In this document: positions 5,139-12,609 of the stretch, one piece after another | Numbering within the stretch: position 1 is the stretch's first letter | Layout: every line of letters starts with the position of its first letter | Source of the DNA: WHSW01 sp036794585 | GTDB taxonomy: Bacteria > Actinomycetota > Thermoleophilia > Solirubrobacterales > 70-9 | Length of the DNA stretch: 13,257 nt | Assembly (NCBI GenBank): GCA_036794585.1 | Contig: DAIRGH010000084.1 | Location: forward strand, 1-13,257 | Direction: 5' to 3' | Position numbers and translations under genes: made by a program | The notes under the pieces: model-generated | What the model was told of the DNA's origin: nothing | What the model saw: the letters and a program-made list of their open reading frames with translations, nothing else | Databases searched by the model: none

Positions 5139-6268
5139 TACCGCGTCCCCTCCGCCTTCTCCCAGGTCACCGGTACGCCGCCGCGCAGGAAGTCCCAGAG
5201 CCCCGCGGCGCTGGCTGCGAGCGTCGCCACGTAGTAACGGGCGATCCGAAAAGGTCGCAGCGGGACGACTGGCGCGAGTGCGGCGGCGGCGAGCACCGCC
5301 AGCTGAACGCCCAGCGTGACGGCGTACACGAGCCCCTCGCCGAGCAAAGCCACGTTCGCCGCCAGCGCGACCAGGTGAAGCAGCGGCGACGCGTAGCGGA
5401 GCAGGCGGTGCGAGACGATCTGAAGCGCGTACAGCGGCCCGTAGCCGCGCGGCGAGAGCATCCCCCCGGTCAGCATCGTCCCCCAGGCGCCGGCCATCAT
5501 CCGCCGCTTGCGCCCGAACTCGTCGCCGATCGTCGCCGCCATCCGCTCGCGCGCTCGCGCCAGCGGCTCGTAGACCGCGCGCCTGCCGTCCTTGGTGATC
5601 CGGAACGGGAAGGTGATGTCCTGGCCGCGCTCGGAGGGCAGGAACAGGTAGGCGTCGCGCCTCACGGCGTTGATCGCGCCGTTGCCGCCGGTCACCCCGG
5701 CAAGCCGGGATTCGAGCTCGCGCACCGCCATCTCATAGCGCCAGTAGATGCCCTCCTGGTTGTCGCCGGCGGCGGCGTCGAAGCTGACCTGGCCGCAGAC
5801 GTAGCCGACCCGCGGGTCGTCGAAGCGCGCCACCAGTCGCCGCAGCGCCTCGCGGTCCCAGAGGCTGTTGGCGTCCGAGAACGCGAGCACGTCGCCTCGC
5901 GCCAGCTCGACCGCCGCGTTGAGCGCCTTCACCTTGCCGCCGCGGTCGAGCTCGAGCACCACGTCGGCGCCCGCGCCGCGCGCAAGCTGCGCGGTGGCGT
6001 CGGTCGAGCCGTCCGAGACCACGATCAGCTCCAGCCGCTCGCGCGGATAGTCGAGCTCGAGCGCGTTTGCGAGCTTGGCCTCGATCACGTCCGCCTCGTC
6101 ATGGGCGGCGACGATCAGCGAGACCGCCGGCTCCGCAGCGGTGGGCGCCGCCGGCTGCCGGCGCTCGCCGACCGCGGCGGCGAGACCCGCAAGGAGCAGG
6201 GGATAGCCGACCTGTGCGTAGACGAGCAGGCCGACCGCAACCCAGAAGATGACCTCGATCGCAACCAC
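5138..6268 (-). CDS. Membrane-bound family 2 glycosyltransferase
   Basis: A 376-residue GT2 enzyme of the processive-like type (BcsA/NodC/poly-GlcNAc relatives). Layout: an N-terminal transmembrane helix (about 6-33), a cytoplasmic GT-A domain (about 48-260) and a C-terminal membrane region (about 275-360, roughly three helices). Nucleotide-sugar motifs are VSDGSTD with D86 and D90, GGKVKALNAA at 110-119 and SDAN with D132 as the DXD-like metal site. TGGNGAINAVRR at 193-204 is the acceptor-side motif. The catalytic-base motif is QD (D217) rather than ED, and the QXXRW of true processive synthases is replaced by RKRRMM (253-258). It therefore probably adds a single sugar, or is divergent. The GTG start follows the GT4 stop by 4 bp, and the stop overlaps the phosphoglycosyl transferase start. 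Likely role: extension of the lipid-linked repeat unit at the inner membrane face. Confidence 0.92.
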   Translation of the reverse strand: MVAIEVIFWVAVGLLVYAQVGYPLLLAGLAAAVGERRQPAAPTAAEPAVSLIVAAHDEADVIEAKLANALELDYPRERLELIVVSDGSTDATAQLARGAGADVVLELDRGGKVKALNAAVELARGDVLAFSDANSLWDREALRRLVARFDDPRVGYVCGQVSFDAAAGDNQEGIYWRYEMAVRELESRLAGVTGGNGAINAVRRDAYLFLPSERGQDITFPFRITKDGRRAVYEPLARARERMAATIGDEFGRKRRMMAGAWGTMLTGGMLSPRGYGPLYALQIVSHRLLRYASPLLHLVALAANVALLGEGLVYAVTLGVQLAVLAAAALAPVVPLRPFRIARYYVATLAASAAGLWDFLRGGVPVTWEKAEGTR

Positions 6269-6272
6269 CTAT

Positions 6273-7388
6273 CTATCCGAGCAGGTCCCTGTAGAGGGCC
6301 AGGTGACGGGCGGCGATCTGATCCCAGGAGTAGACGCCGCGTGCGGCGGTGCCCGCGGCGATCGCGAGCCGGTCGCGCGCGGCCTGGTCGGCCAGCAGGT
6401 CGCCGAGCGCGTCACCGAGCTCGTCGACGTCACCGGCGCTGACCATGCGCGCGGCGCCGTGGGCGACGACCTCGGGAAAGCCACCGGCGTCGCTGAGGAT
6501 TATCGGCTTACCAAACGCAAGCGCCGTGGACAGAACGCCGGACTGCTCGGCGTCGCGGTAGGGAAGCGCGACGACGTCGGCGCGCGCGAAGATCGCCGGG
6601 ATCTCGCGATCGGCGACGAACCGCGAGACGAATCGCGCCCGGACGCCGATCCGCGCGGCGCGGTCGCGGAGCTCGTCGAGGTCGACACCCAGTGGCCGCC
6701 CGATGACCCAGAGCTCCGCCTGGTCCAGCCCGAGCATCGCCTCGATCAGCAGGTCGGTCCCCTTGTAGGGGCGCACGAGTCCGAACGCGAGGACCACCGG
6801 TCCCTCGGCGCCGGCCAGCTCGGGCGCAAGCGGCGCCGGATCGGGAAGGCGAGTGAGATAGTCGAAAGCCCCGTGGGGGATCACGTGGACTCGCTCGGCC
6901 GGCAGGCCGGCGTCGGCGATCAGGCGCGCGGCGCCATAGTCCGACAGCGCGACGACCGCATCCATCGCATCGAACAGCCGCCGCAGACCGCGGCCGGGTC
7001 GCTCGTCCCAGCCCTCCCGGCGCAGCCACCCGTGCGGGGTGAGCAGGCGCGGCCGCGCTGGCGGCAGCAACCGCGAATCGAGCCACGGCACCGTCAGCCA
7101 CTGGTAGTGGATGACGTCGCCGTCGGCGCCGTCGCGCCGAAAACGCAGCATGTCGCGCAGGTGCTCGAGCGCGCGGGCGGCCGGTCCGGCCTGCGGTGCG
7201 CCGTCGCGTCGCAGGCGCCGGTAGAAGGCCTCGCGTACCTCATACCCCTCAGGCTCCGGGACCTCGCCGTGCGCGAACGGGCTCGTCACCAGCTCGACCT
7301 GCGTGCCGCCTGCGGCCAGGGCAGCGGCCAGCGCGCGGTCATAAGGCGGCGTGTACGCCGGTGGATCGACGATCTGGACCCGCATCAA
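6273..7388 (-). CDS. Family 4 (GT-B) glycosyltransferase
   Basis: A 371-residue cytoplasmic GT-B glycosyltransferase. The N-terminal acceptor domain has IHYQW at 93-97 and TPHG with H119. The C-terminal donor domain opens with FGLVRPYKGTDLLIEA at 202-217, with R206 and K209 placed to bind the donor diphosphate. The EX7E region reads E281-QSGVLST-A289, so the first Glu is kept and the second is Ala; a GKPIILSDAGGFPE segment follows at 293-306. Retaining chemistry is expected from the family. Start: TTG at 7386-7388 is followed at once by an ATG at 7383-7385, and either could be used; no good ribosome-binding site is visible. The start region lies only 14 bp from the start of the divergent GT2 gene. 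It is the first gene of the leftward glycosyltransferase block, with the next gene 4 bp downstream. Acceptor and donor sugars are unknown. Confidence 0.92.
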   Translation of the reverse strand: MMRVQIVDPPAYTPPYDRALAAALAAGGTQVELVTSPFAHGEVPEPEGYEVREAFYRRLRRDGAPQAGPAARALEHLRDMLRFRRDGADGDVIHYQWLTVPWLDSRLLPPARPRLLTPHGWLRREGWDERPGRGLRRLFDAMDAVVALSDYGAARLIADAGLPAERVHVIPHGAFDYLTRLPDPAPLAPELAGAEGPVVLAFGLVRPYKGTDLLIEAMLGLDQAELWVIGRPLGVDLDELRDRAARIGVRARFVSRFVADREIPAIFARADVVALPYRDAEQSGVLSTALAFGKPIILSDAGGFPEVVAHGAARMVSAGDVDELGDALGDLLADQAARDRLAIAAGTAARGVYSWDQIAARHLALYRDLLG

Positions 7389-7402
7389 CGACGATTCTGC
7401 TC

Positions 7403-8359
7403 ATGAAGCTGTCCTATTGCGTGGTCAACACCAACGGCCGCGAGGATCTGCTCACCTGCCTCGACGCCATCGCTCGCACCCATCCCGTGGGCCTCGAGGC
7501 CGAGGTCCTCGTGCTCGACAACGGCTCCGACGACGGCTCGGTCGAGGCCGCGCACCAATGGGCGCGGGGGGCGGGCGCGTTGGGAGGGGTCACGCGCGTG
7601 ATCCCCCGCGAGCGTCGCTGCGGCAAGGGCGAGAACGATTCGCTGCTGCTCGCCGAGGCACGCGGCGAGTACTGCCTGCTCCTGAACGAGGACTCCGAAC
7701 TGCGCCCGGCCGCGACCGCGGCGCTGATCGAGGCGCTCGAGGGCGAGCCGAGCGCCGCCGCGGCGGGGGCATTGCTGCTCGATCCACAGGGACGCCCGCT
7801 GCCGTGCGCCTGGCGGCTGCCCGGTCTGAGCGCCTCGGTCGCCAGCGCCCTCTTTCTGCATCGCCTGCTCGTCACCCAGAGCGGAGGAACCCAAACCCGC
7901 GAGGTCGGCTGGGTGCAGTCGGCGGCGATGCTGGTCCGGCGCCAGGCGGTGGCGGCCGTCGGCTACCTCGACACCGAGTTCTTCGTCTACTCGGACGAGA
8001 CCGACCTCTGCAAGCGCCTGCGCGACGCCGGCTGGTCGATCCTCCATGTGCCCGCCGCCCAGTCGGTGCACCACGAGCAGCTCGCCACCGACAAGGCGGC
8101 CGAGGCGCGCCGAATCGTCGAGTTTCATCGCGGCCGCGACCTCTACATGCGAAAGCACCACTCGGCGGCCGCGGCGGCGATCGCGCGCGCGCTCAACGCC
8201 TGGCCCTACCTACCGCGCGCGCTCGTCGCGCTCGTCTTGCCGGGTCACGATCCGCGGCGCTACCTGCTCCACGCGCGGGCCGCGCTCAACGGAGGCCGGG
8301 GAGAGGGGCTGCGCGAGGCCGCCGAGGCGCGCAACAGCACGCTCGAACCAGCGTCGTGA
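7403..8359 (+). CDS. Family 2 glycosyltransferase, rhamnosyltransferase-like
   Basis: A 318-residue soluble or peripheral GT-A enzyme of the WbbL/rhamnosyltransferase-like branch of GT2. It starts at MKLSYCVVNTNGRED, where the fold begins. An in-frame extension upstream to 7196 exists but is Arg/Pro-rich and lies antisense to the GT4 gene, so I reject it. Motifs: LVLDNGSDDGS at 36-46 (nucleotide binding), LLLNEDSEL with N95-E-D97 in the DXD position, and FFVYSDETDLCKRLRDAGW at 193-211 with E199/D201 as catalytic-base candidates. The C-terminus (about 250-300) is Ala/Arg-rich helical and may touch the membrane. This is the only rightward gene in the polysaccharide block: its start is 14 bp from the divergent GT4 start and its stop 3 bp from the convergent flippase stop. 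Its promoter must therefore overlap GT4 coding DNA. Probable role: adding one sugar of the repeat unit. Confidence 0.92.
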   Translation: MKLSYCVVNTNGREDLLTCLDAIARTHPVGLEAEVLVLDNGSDDGSVEAAHQWARGAGALGGVTRVIPRERRCGKGENDSLLLAEARGEYCLLLNEDSELRPAATAALIEALEGEPSAAAAGALLLDPQGRPLPCAWRLPGLSASVASALFLHRLLVTQSGGTQTREVGWVQSAAMLVRRQAVAAVGYLDTEFFVYSDETDLCKRLRDAGWSILHVPAAQSVHHEQLATDKAAEARRIVEFHRGRDLYMRKHHSAAAAAIARALNAWPYLPRALVALVLPGHDPRRYLLHARAALNGGRGEGLREAAEARNSTLEPAS

Positions 8360-8362
8360 GAC

Positions 8363-9922
8363 TCAGACCCGATCCTCGTCACGCACGGCCTGCTCGTAGA
8401 CCTCAGGCGCGAAGCCGCCCCGGTCCCGCGCACCGGGCTCGCTTCGCGCTCCGGCGGCGCCGAGCTCGCGCATTCGCGCCCGCACGGCGCCGGGACTCAG
8501 CATCGCCCGCAGCGCGCGGCGCTCGGCGCGGGTGACGAAGCCGCAGGCGAGCAGCACCGCCGGCAGGGCAAGCCAGAGCGCGGCGCGAGCCAGGAAGCCG
8601 TCGAGCCCATCCGTCGGGAGAAGCAGCTCGCCGCCGGCGACGAGGGCCGCCGTGACGGCGAGCAGCAGCGCCAGGCGACCCCACTCATACGGCACCGGGA
8701 ACAGCCGCTGGGTCAGCACGTACATGGCCGCCAGGATCACCGCGTAGGAGGCGACGAGCGCGATCCCGGCGCCGACGATCCCCAGCGGCGGGATCAGGAT
8801 CAAGTTGAGCACGACGTTGACGACCGTGCCCGCAATCGTCGCGGGGAGGTTGAACTCGGTGCGTCCGGTGCGGCCGAGGATCACCACGAGCGCCAGGTAG
8901 AGGGAGTAGAGGGCGATCCCGGTCGCCAGCAGCCCCACCGCCTCGTAGGCATCGAAGAACTCCGGCGCCGCGAGCACGTCGACGATCCAGCGCGACAGCA
9001 GCCAGAGCCCGGCGACGCCGAAGGCGCAGACGGCGGCAAACCAGGTGAACACCAGGCTGTACGCGCGGCGCGCCTCGTCGTCGTCGGCGATCGAGTAGGC
9101 GAGCGGCGGCCAGGCGAGCTGAAAGCCTCGCGCGAGCACATTCATCCCCTGGGCGAACTTGATCGCCAGCGCGTACAGGCCGGCCTCGGCGAGCCCGGCG
9201 AGCCTGACGATCAGGATCCGGTCGATGAAGTTGAGCGAGTAGAGGGAGAGCTCTGCGGGCATGGTCGGCAGCCCGAAGCGCACCATCCGCCGCAGCAGCG
9301 GCCGGTCGACGCGAAACGACAGCCGGCGCCGCTCTTCCCACAGCCGCCAGAGGGCGAAGATGACGCCGGTGCCGAAGGTGCCGAGCAGGATCCCGGCGGC
9401 GCCCTGGTCCTCGACGACGACCAGCCAGACCGTGAACGGGATCGTCACCAGCACGTTGACGACCGTGAGCGTGAAGTAGGCGCGAGCGCGCTCATCCAGG
9501 CGCAGCAGCGTGAGCCCGTACTCCCACAGGGTCAGCGTCCACAGCCCCAACACCGCCAGCCGGGCGAGCTCGGCGTCGGGGCGGTCGAGCAGCGCCTCGG
9601 AGATCGGCTCGGCGAGCGCGAGGCAGATCAGCGCACCGACGGTCGTCGACCAGAACAGCGCCGCGAATCCCGTCGAGACCACCCGGCGCGGTTCTTCCCC
9701 GCCGAGGTAATAGAACCGCAGCAGGGCCTCGATCAGGCCGAAGCGGATCACGATGCTGGCGGCGATAACCGACGCGAGCATCACCTCGGCGGCCCCGTAA
9801 TCGGCCGGGCTGAGGTAGGCCGTGTAGACGGGCAGCAGGAAGACCGCGATCAGCTTCGAGAGCACGCTCGAGGCCGTGTACGCGGCGCCCGTGGTGGCGA
9901 GGCGTCGCAGGTACTCGAACAC
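8363..9922 (-). CDS. Wzx-type polysaccharide flippase (MOP superfamily)
   Basis: A 519-residue integral membrane protein with about 12-14 hydrophobic helices from residue 10 to 480, matching the length and topology of Wzx/RfbX and Polysacc_synt families. The opening RRLATTGAAYTASSVLSKLI and the helix around LPVYTAYLSPADYGAAEVM are typical of these flippases. It should move the polyprenyl-linked repeat unit across the membrane. The C-terminal tail (about 485-519) is charged and cytoplasmic. The start codon is GTG (9920-9922), directly after the TAA stop of the upstream polymerase gene with no spacer, so translation is likely coupled. It is the last gene of the right-hand leftward operon and converges with the plus-strand GT2 gene, 3 bp apart. 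MurJ is an alternative within the superfamily, but the neighbours argue for Wzx. Confidence 0.92.
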   Translation of the reverse strand: MFEYLRRLATTGAAYTASSVLSKLIAVFLLPVYTAYLSPADYGAAEVMLASVIAASIVIRFGLIEALLRFYYLGGEEPRRVVSTGFAALFWSTTVGALICLALAEPISEALLDRPDAELARLAVLGLWTLTLWEYGLTLLRLDERARAYFTLTVVNVLVTIPFTVWLVVVEDQGAAGILLGTFGTGVIFALWRLWEERRRLSFRVDRPLLRRMVRFGLPTMPAELSLYSLNFIDRILIVRLAGLAEAGLYALAIKFAQGMNVLARGFQLAWPPLAYSIADDDEARRAYSLVFTWFAAVCAFGVAGLWLLSRWIVDVLAAPEFFDAYEAVGLLATGIALYSLYLALVVILGRTGRTEFNLPATIAGTVVNVVLNLILIPPLGIVGAGIALVASYAVILAAMYVLTQRLFPVPYEWGRLALLLAVTAALVAGGELLLPTDGLDGFLARAALWLALPAVLLACGFVTRAERRALRAMLSPGAVRARMRELGAAGARSEPGARDRGGFAPEVYEQAVRDEDRV

Positions 9923-11386
9923 TTAGCCGGAGATGGTCGCGGAGCGCTCGGGCGGATCGCGGCGCAAGGCGAGGCCGATCGCGAGCAGGGCCCAGGTGGC
10001 CGGGTCGGTGGTGAAGCCGGTGTAGCCGAAGCTCGAGATCAGCATGGCGACGAACGCCGCGGCGACCGCGACGCGGGCGAGCGAAGGTGCGACGTTGGCC
10101 GTGAAGAGTGTCGCGAGCGCGGTCGCGAGCAGCGCGGCGTAGACCAGCAGCCCGATCGCGCCCTGCTCGGCGGCGACGGTGATCGGCTCGGAGTGCGAGA
10201 CGGTGGTGCGCGCGGGCTCGATCTGCTCGTAGAAGGCGCGCCCGAACGAGCCCGAGCCCCAGCCCGCGATCGGCCTGTCCTGGGCCAGGTCGATGCCGCC
10301 CTCGATCAGGTCGGCGTGACCGCTGTCGATGCTGCGGTAGTCCTCGATGTCGCTGGTCGGGGTGCCGCCGGCGATCAGCAGCGCGACCAGCCCCGCCAGC
10401 CCGAGCGCCGCGAATGCGGCGGCGCCGCGGAGGCCCCAGCGCAGCACCGCAACCACACCGAGGCCGGCGAGCAGCGCGGCGAAGCCGGTGATCGAGTAGC
10501 TGAAGGCGAGCGCGATCAGGCCGAGCGCGGACACCGCCATCGCCAGCGCCAGGTCGCGCCGCGAGCCGCCCCAGGCGAGACACGCGCCGAGCACCGTCAG
10601 CGCCAGGGCCAGGTAGCGGGCGAAGATGTTCGGATCGAAGAAGATCGAGTTGACCCGGAAGTAGACGTGCAGCTCGTTGGAGTCGAAGAGCTCCGGGTTC
10701 AGGAACAGATCGCGCGCGAAGTACTGATAGATCGCGACCAGCGCGCAGGCCGCGGCGACGGCGACGATCGCAATCAGCGCCCGGCGCAGGAGCGCGCGGG
10801 TCCACTCGACCTCGGCGAGCAGCACGAACAGGATCGAGAACGGAACGAGGAAGAAGCCGATGTTCTCGATCGCGTTCGCGACGTCCTCGGAGTACGCCGC
10901 CTGAATCGCGTAGAGGGCAAGCGCCGCTGCCAGCACCCAGCGCAGGCGCGCAGGCCAGGGGTCCGCGGCGTCTTCCGGCGGCCCGGGCCGCGGGTTGAAG
11001 GCCGCGGTGATTGCCGCGGCGGCGATCACCAGGTACAGGGGGACCAGCAGGTTCGCGGTCTCGCCGCCGATCTCGACCGGCACGCGCAGCGGCAGGACGG
11101 CGACCGCCGCGATCGGAAACGCTTCCGGGTAGCGTCGGAAGGCGACCGTCAGCAGCGCGAGCCCGACGACGACCACGGTGACCGCAACGCCGACCCGCGC
11201 CGGGCTATCGAAGAAGTCGACGACCCGGGGCTCGTCCCAGACGTCTCCGAGCACCAGCACCGGTGCGGCAACGAGGGCGATCGCGATCGCGACGTTGCGG
11301 GCTCGCCGGTCGCCGAGCACGAGCGCGGCGGCCGCCGCGCCGCAGGCGAGCAGAATCCCAGCCAGCTCGGGCGCCGAGGTGTTCAG
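9923..11386 (-). CDS. Wzy/O-antigen-ligase-like polysaccharide polymerase
   Basis: A 487-residue multi-pass membrane protein (about 11-13 helices) of the O-antigen ligase/polymerase (Wzy_C) type. It would join undecaprenyl-linked repeat units on the outer face of the membrane. The large external loop lies at about 335-400, with RPIAGWGSGSFG at about 371-382 and SHSEPITVAAEQGAIG at 397-412, the latter equivalent to the conserved H...E..G..G motif. A hydrophobic pair around FSYSITGFAALLAGLG is also typical. Start choice: no ATG, GTG or TTG lies near the natural N-terminus. CTG at 11384-11386 has GGAGG 6 nt upstream and overlaps the preceding gene's TGA (CTGA), so I take it as the start. A GTG at 11318-11320 would remove the first helix; extending upstream to 11521 gives an Arg-rich shadow of the neighbouring gene. 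The stop abuts the flippase GTG. A ligase role cannot be excluded. Confidence 0.9.
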   Translation of the reverse strand: MNTSAPELAGILLACGAAAAALVLGDRRARNVAIAIALVAAPVLVLGDVWDEPRVVDFFDSPARVGVAVTVVVVGLALLTVAFRRYPEAFPIAAVAVLPLRVPVEIGGETANLLVPLYLVIAAAAITAAFNPRPGPPEDAADPWPARLRWVLAAALALYAIQAAYSEDVANAIENIGFFLVPFSILFVLLAEVEWTRALLRRALIAIVAVAAACALVAIYQYFARDLFLNPELFDSNELHVYFRVNSIFFDPNIFARYLALALTVLGACLAWGGSRRDLALAMAVSALGLIALAFSYSITGFAALLAGLGVVAVLRWGLRGAAAFAALGLAGLVALLIAGGTPTSDIEDYRSIDSGHADLIEGGIDLAQDRPIAGWGSGSFGRAFYEQIEPARTTVSHSEPITVAAEQGAIGLLVYAALLATALATLFTANVAPSLARVAVAAAFVAMLISSFGYTGFTTDPATWALLAIGLALRRDPPERSATISG

Positions 11387-11805
11387 CCCGAGCCTCCGAA
11401 GTCCGGCAGCAGGGTGATCCGCCGCGGCCAGATCATCACCCGGTCCTCGGAGGGCAGCTCGACGAGCAGCCGGTAGCGGCCCGGCTGGGCATCGCCGCCG
11501 GCGTCGGTCGCGCGATCCCACTCATACGTGACCTCGTCGTCCTCGGTCAGCGAGACGTCCTCGTCGAGCGTGCGCACGACGTCCTCGCGGCTGTCGACGA
11601 TCGCCACCCGGGCGTGGCCGTCGGACTCGCGGACGAAGAACGAAATCCGGGCGTCCTCACCGGTGAGCGTCGCGGGCTGGTGGGTGACCTCGAGCACGAG
11701 GTCGGGCGTCCGCGCGCGGACCACGAGCACGCCCGTGATCACAACGGCGACCAGCAGCGTCCAGAACAGCGCCGTGCCGAGCGGCACGCGCCGGATGCGG
11801 CTCAA
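11383..11805 (-). CDS. Small membrane-anchored protein with FlgD-Ig-like beta domain
   Basis: A 140-residue protein with an Arg-rich N-terminus (SRIRR), one transmembrane helix at about 9-29 and an exported, beta-rich domain of about 110 residues. The domain reads like an FlgD-type Ig fold: VAIVDSREDVVRTL, then an acidic stretch, then YEWDRATDAGGDAQPGRYRLLVEL. These correspond to the family's VRTL, W-D-G and G-x-Y landmarks. Such domains usually mediate protein-protein or cap contacts. Start is TTG (11803-11805), overlapping the upstream LytR_C gene's TGA by 4 bp, with GAGGA about 9 nt upstream. Its own stop overlaps the polymerase's CTG start by 4 bp. This tight coupling suggests a protein made in step with Wzy and perhaps bound to it on the outer face. 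I know no named family for the whole protein; the Ig-like call is from pattern only. Confidence 0.8.
   Translation of the reverse strand: MSRIRRVPLGTALFWTLLVAVVITGVLVVRARTPDLVLEVTHQPATLTGEDARISFFVRESDGHARVAIVDSREDVVRTLDEDVSLTEDDEVTYEWDRATDAGGDAQPGRYRLLVELPSEDRVMIWPRRITLLPDFGGSG
11393..11397 (-). promoter_or_regulatory. Shine-Dalgarno GGAGG supporting a CTG start of the polymerase gene
   Basis: On the minus strand GGAGG is followed by a 6-nt spacer and CTG. It lies within the last codons of the small Ig-like gene, whose TGA stop overlaps the CTG. Spacing and strength are those of a good ribosome-binding site, and there is no conventional start codon at that distance. The site therefore decides the start of the polymerase gene. 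Confidence 0.55.
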
Positions 11806-12593
11806 CTCGCCCGGTCCTCGCCGGCGATCACGACCACGTCGGCGCCGCCGGCGAGGCGCCGCGACTGGCGGTCCATGGGGGCGACGCGCTCGTCGGCGAC
11901 GCCCAGCTTCTTGGCCACCTTCTGCGCGGCCGGCTTCTGGCCGTCGGCGTACAGGACCTGCGTCTTGCCGAATCCGGGCTCGGTGCTGGTGACCGCGCCG
12001 AGCTCGAAGCCGGCCGACTCGACGTCGGACCCGACCCTCCCCGCCAGACCGCCGACCGAGGTCCCGTTGAGGACCGTGACGGTGACGTCGGCCGGGTTGA
12101 TCGCGCCTGCGCGCGGGCCGCGCTCGCGCCCCGAATCCTCGAGTAGGTTCTGCGACAGGAAGATCCCGCCGATGCCCAGCACCAGCGCGGCGAACGCGAT
12201 CCCAACCAGCACTCGCGGGCGGGTCGCCACCGCGACGAAGCGTCGCCAGCGGGGGTGTGGCGCGAGCGCGGCGCGCTCCATCGTCACGCGCTCGAGCGCC
12301 GGGCGCTCGTGCGTGACGCGGGTGGCCGCGGTCTGCGGTGTCGCCGGCGTCGTCCCGGGCTCAGGCTCGAGCGTTCCGACGAGCTGCTCCAGCTCGTCCT
12401 CCGCGCGATCGAGCAGCGTCTCGCTGGCGGCGAGGTCGGATGCCGGGTGATCGGGCTCGCGCTCCATCCACGAGCGCAGACGGCGAACATCGCGGCGCTG
12501 CGACAGGTACAGCGGCAACAGCAGCAGCACGCCGATCAGCGCGGTCAACGAGACGTAGCCGCCAAAATCCTCGAAGAGCTCGGAGACCTCCAC
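11802..12593 (-). CDS. LytR_C-domain membrane protein (no LCP catalytic domain)
   Basis: A 263-residue protein with two hydrophobic helices (about 12-30 and 127-147). The loop between them is charged and begins SQRRDVRRLRSWMEREP, with a Glu-rich helical stretch at 57-78. After the second helix comes a linker and a LytR_C domain at about 170-257: VTVTVLNGTSVGGLAGRVG, then VLYADGQKPAAQKVAKKLG, then ADVVVIAGED. LytR_C is usually found after the LytR-CpsA-Psr phosphotransferase domain, which attaches glycopolymers to peptidoglycan; here that catalytic domain is absent. With two helices, the N-terminus and the LytR_C domain should both be outside, or both inside if the topology is reversed. The start is GTG (12591-12593), 16 bp after the upstream LytR_C gene's stop, without a strong ribosome-binding site. 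The stop overlaps the Ig-like gene by 4 bp. A role in handling or anchoring the exported glycan is inferred. Confidence 0.85.
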   Translation of the reverse strand: MEVSELFEDFGGYVSLTALIGVLLLLPLYLSQRRDVRRLRSWMEREPDHPASDLAASETLLDRAEDELEQLVGTLEPEPGTTPATPQTAATRVTHERPALERVTMERAALAPHPRWRRFVAVATRPRVLVGIAFAALVLGIGGIFLSQNLLEDSGRERGPRAGAINPADVTVTVLNGTSVGGLAGRVGSDVESAGFELGAVTSTEPGFGKTQVLYADGQKPAAQKVAKKLGVADERVAPMDRQSRRLAGGADVVVIAGEDRAS

Positions 12594-12609
12594 GCCGCCC
12601 GCCGCCCGC

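Noticed and set aside
7196..7402. Upstream extension of the plus-strand GT2 gene into the GT4 gene
   Set aside because: The extra residues are Arg/Pro-rich without a fold, and the GT-A domain begins exactly at the ATG at 7403.
5375..7406. Long plus-strand open frames (355 and 385 codons) opposite the GT2 and GT4 genes
   Set aside because: No recognisable domains, and the glycosyltransferase motifs on the other strand are complete. Treated as shadows.
10193..11476. A 427-codon open frame on the plus strand opposite the polymerase gene
   Set aside because: Composition is dominated by Arg, Asp, Glu and Gln repeats typical of the complement of hydrophobic codons. The opposite strand encodes a convincing multi-helix membrane protein.
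11387..11521. 45-residue upstream extension of the polymerase to GTG at 11521
   Set aside because: The extension is an Arg/Pro/Ala-rich shadow of the Ig-like gene's coding sequence. It would create a 139-bp overlap, while a good GGAGG-CTG start exists at 11386.
12594..12609. Tandem GCCGCCC heptamer between the two LytR_C genes as a functional repeat
   Set aside because: Two copies of a GC-only heptamer in 16 bp are expected by chance at this composition. It serves only as the intergenic spacer.
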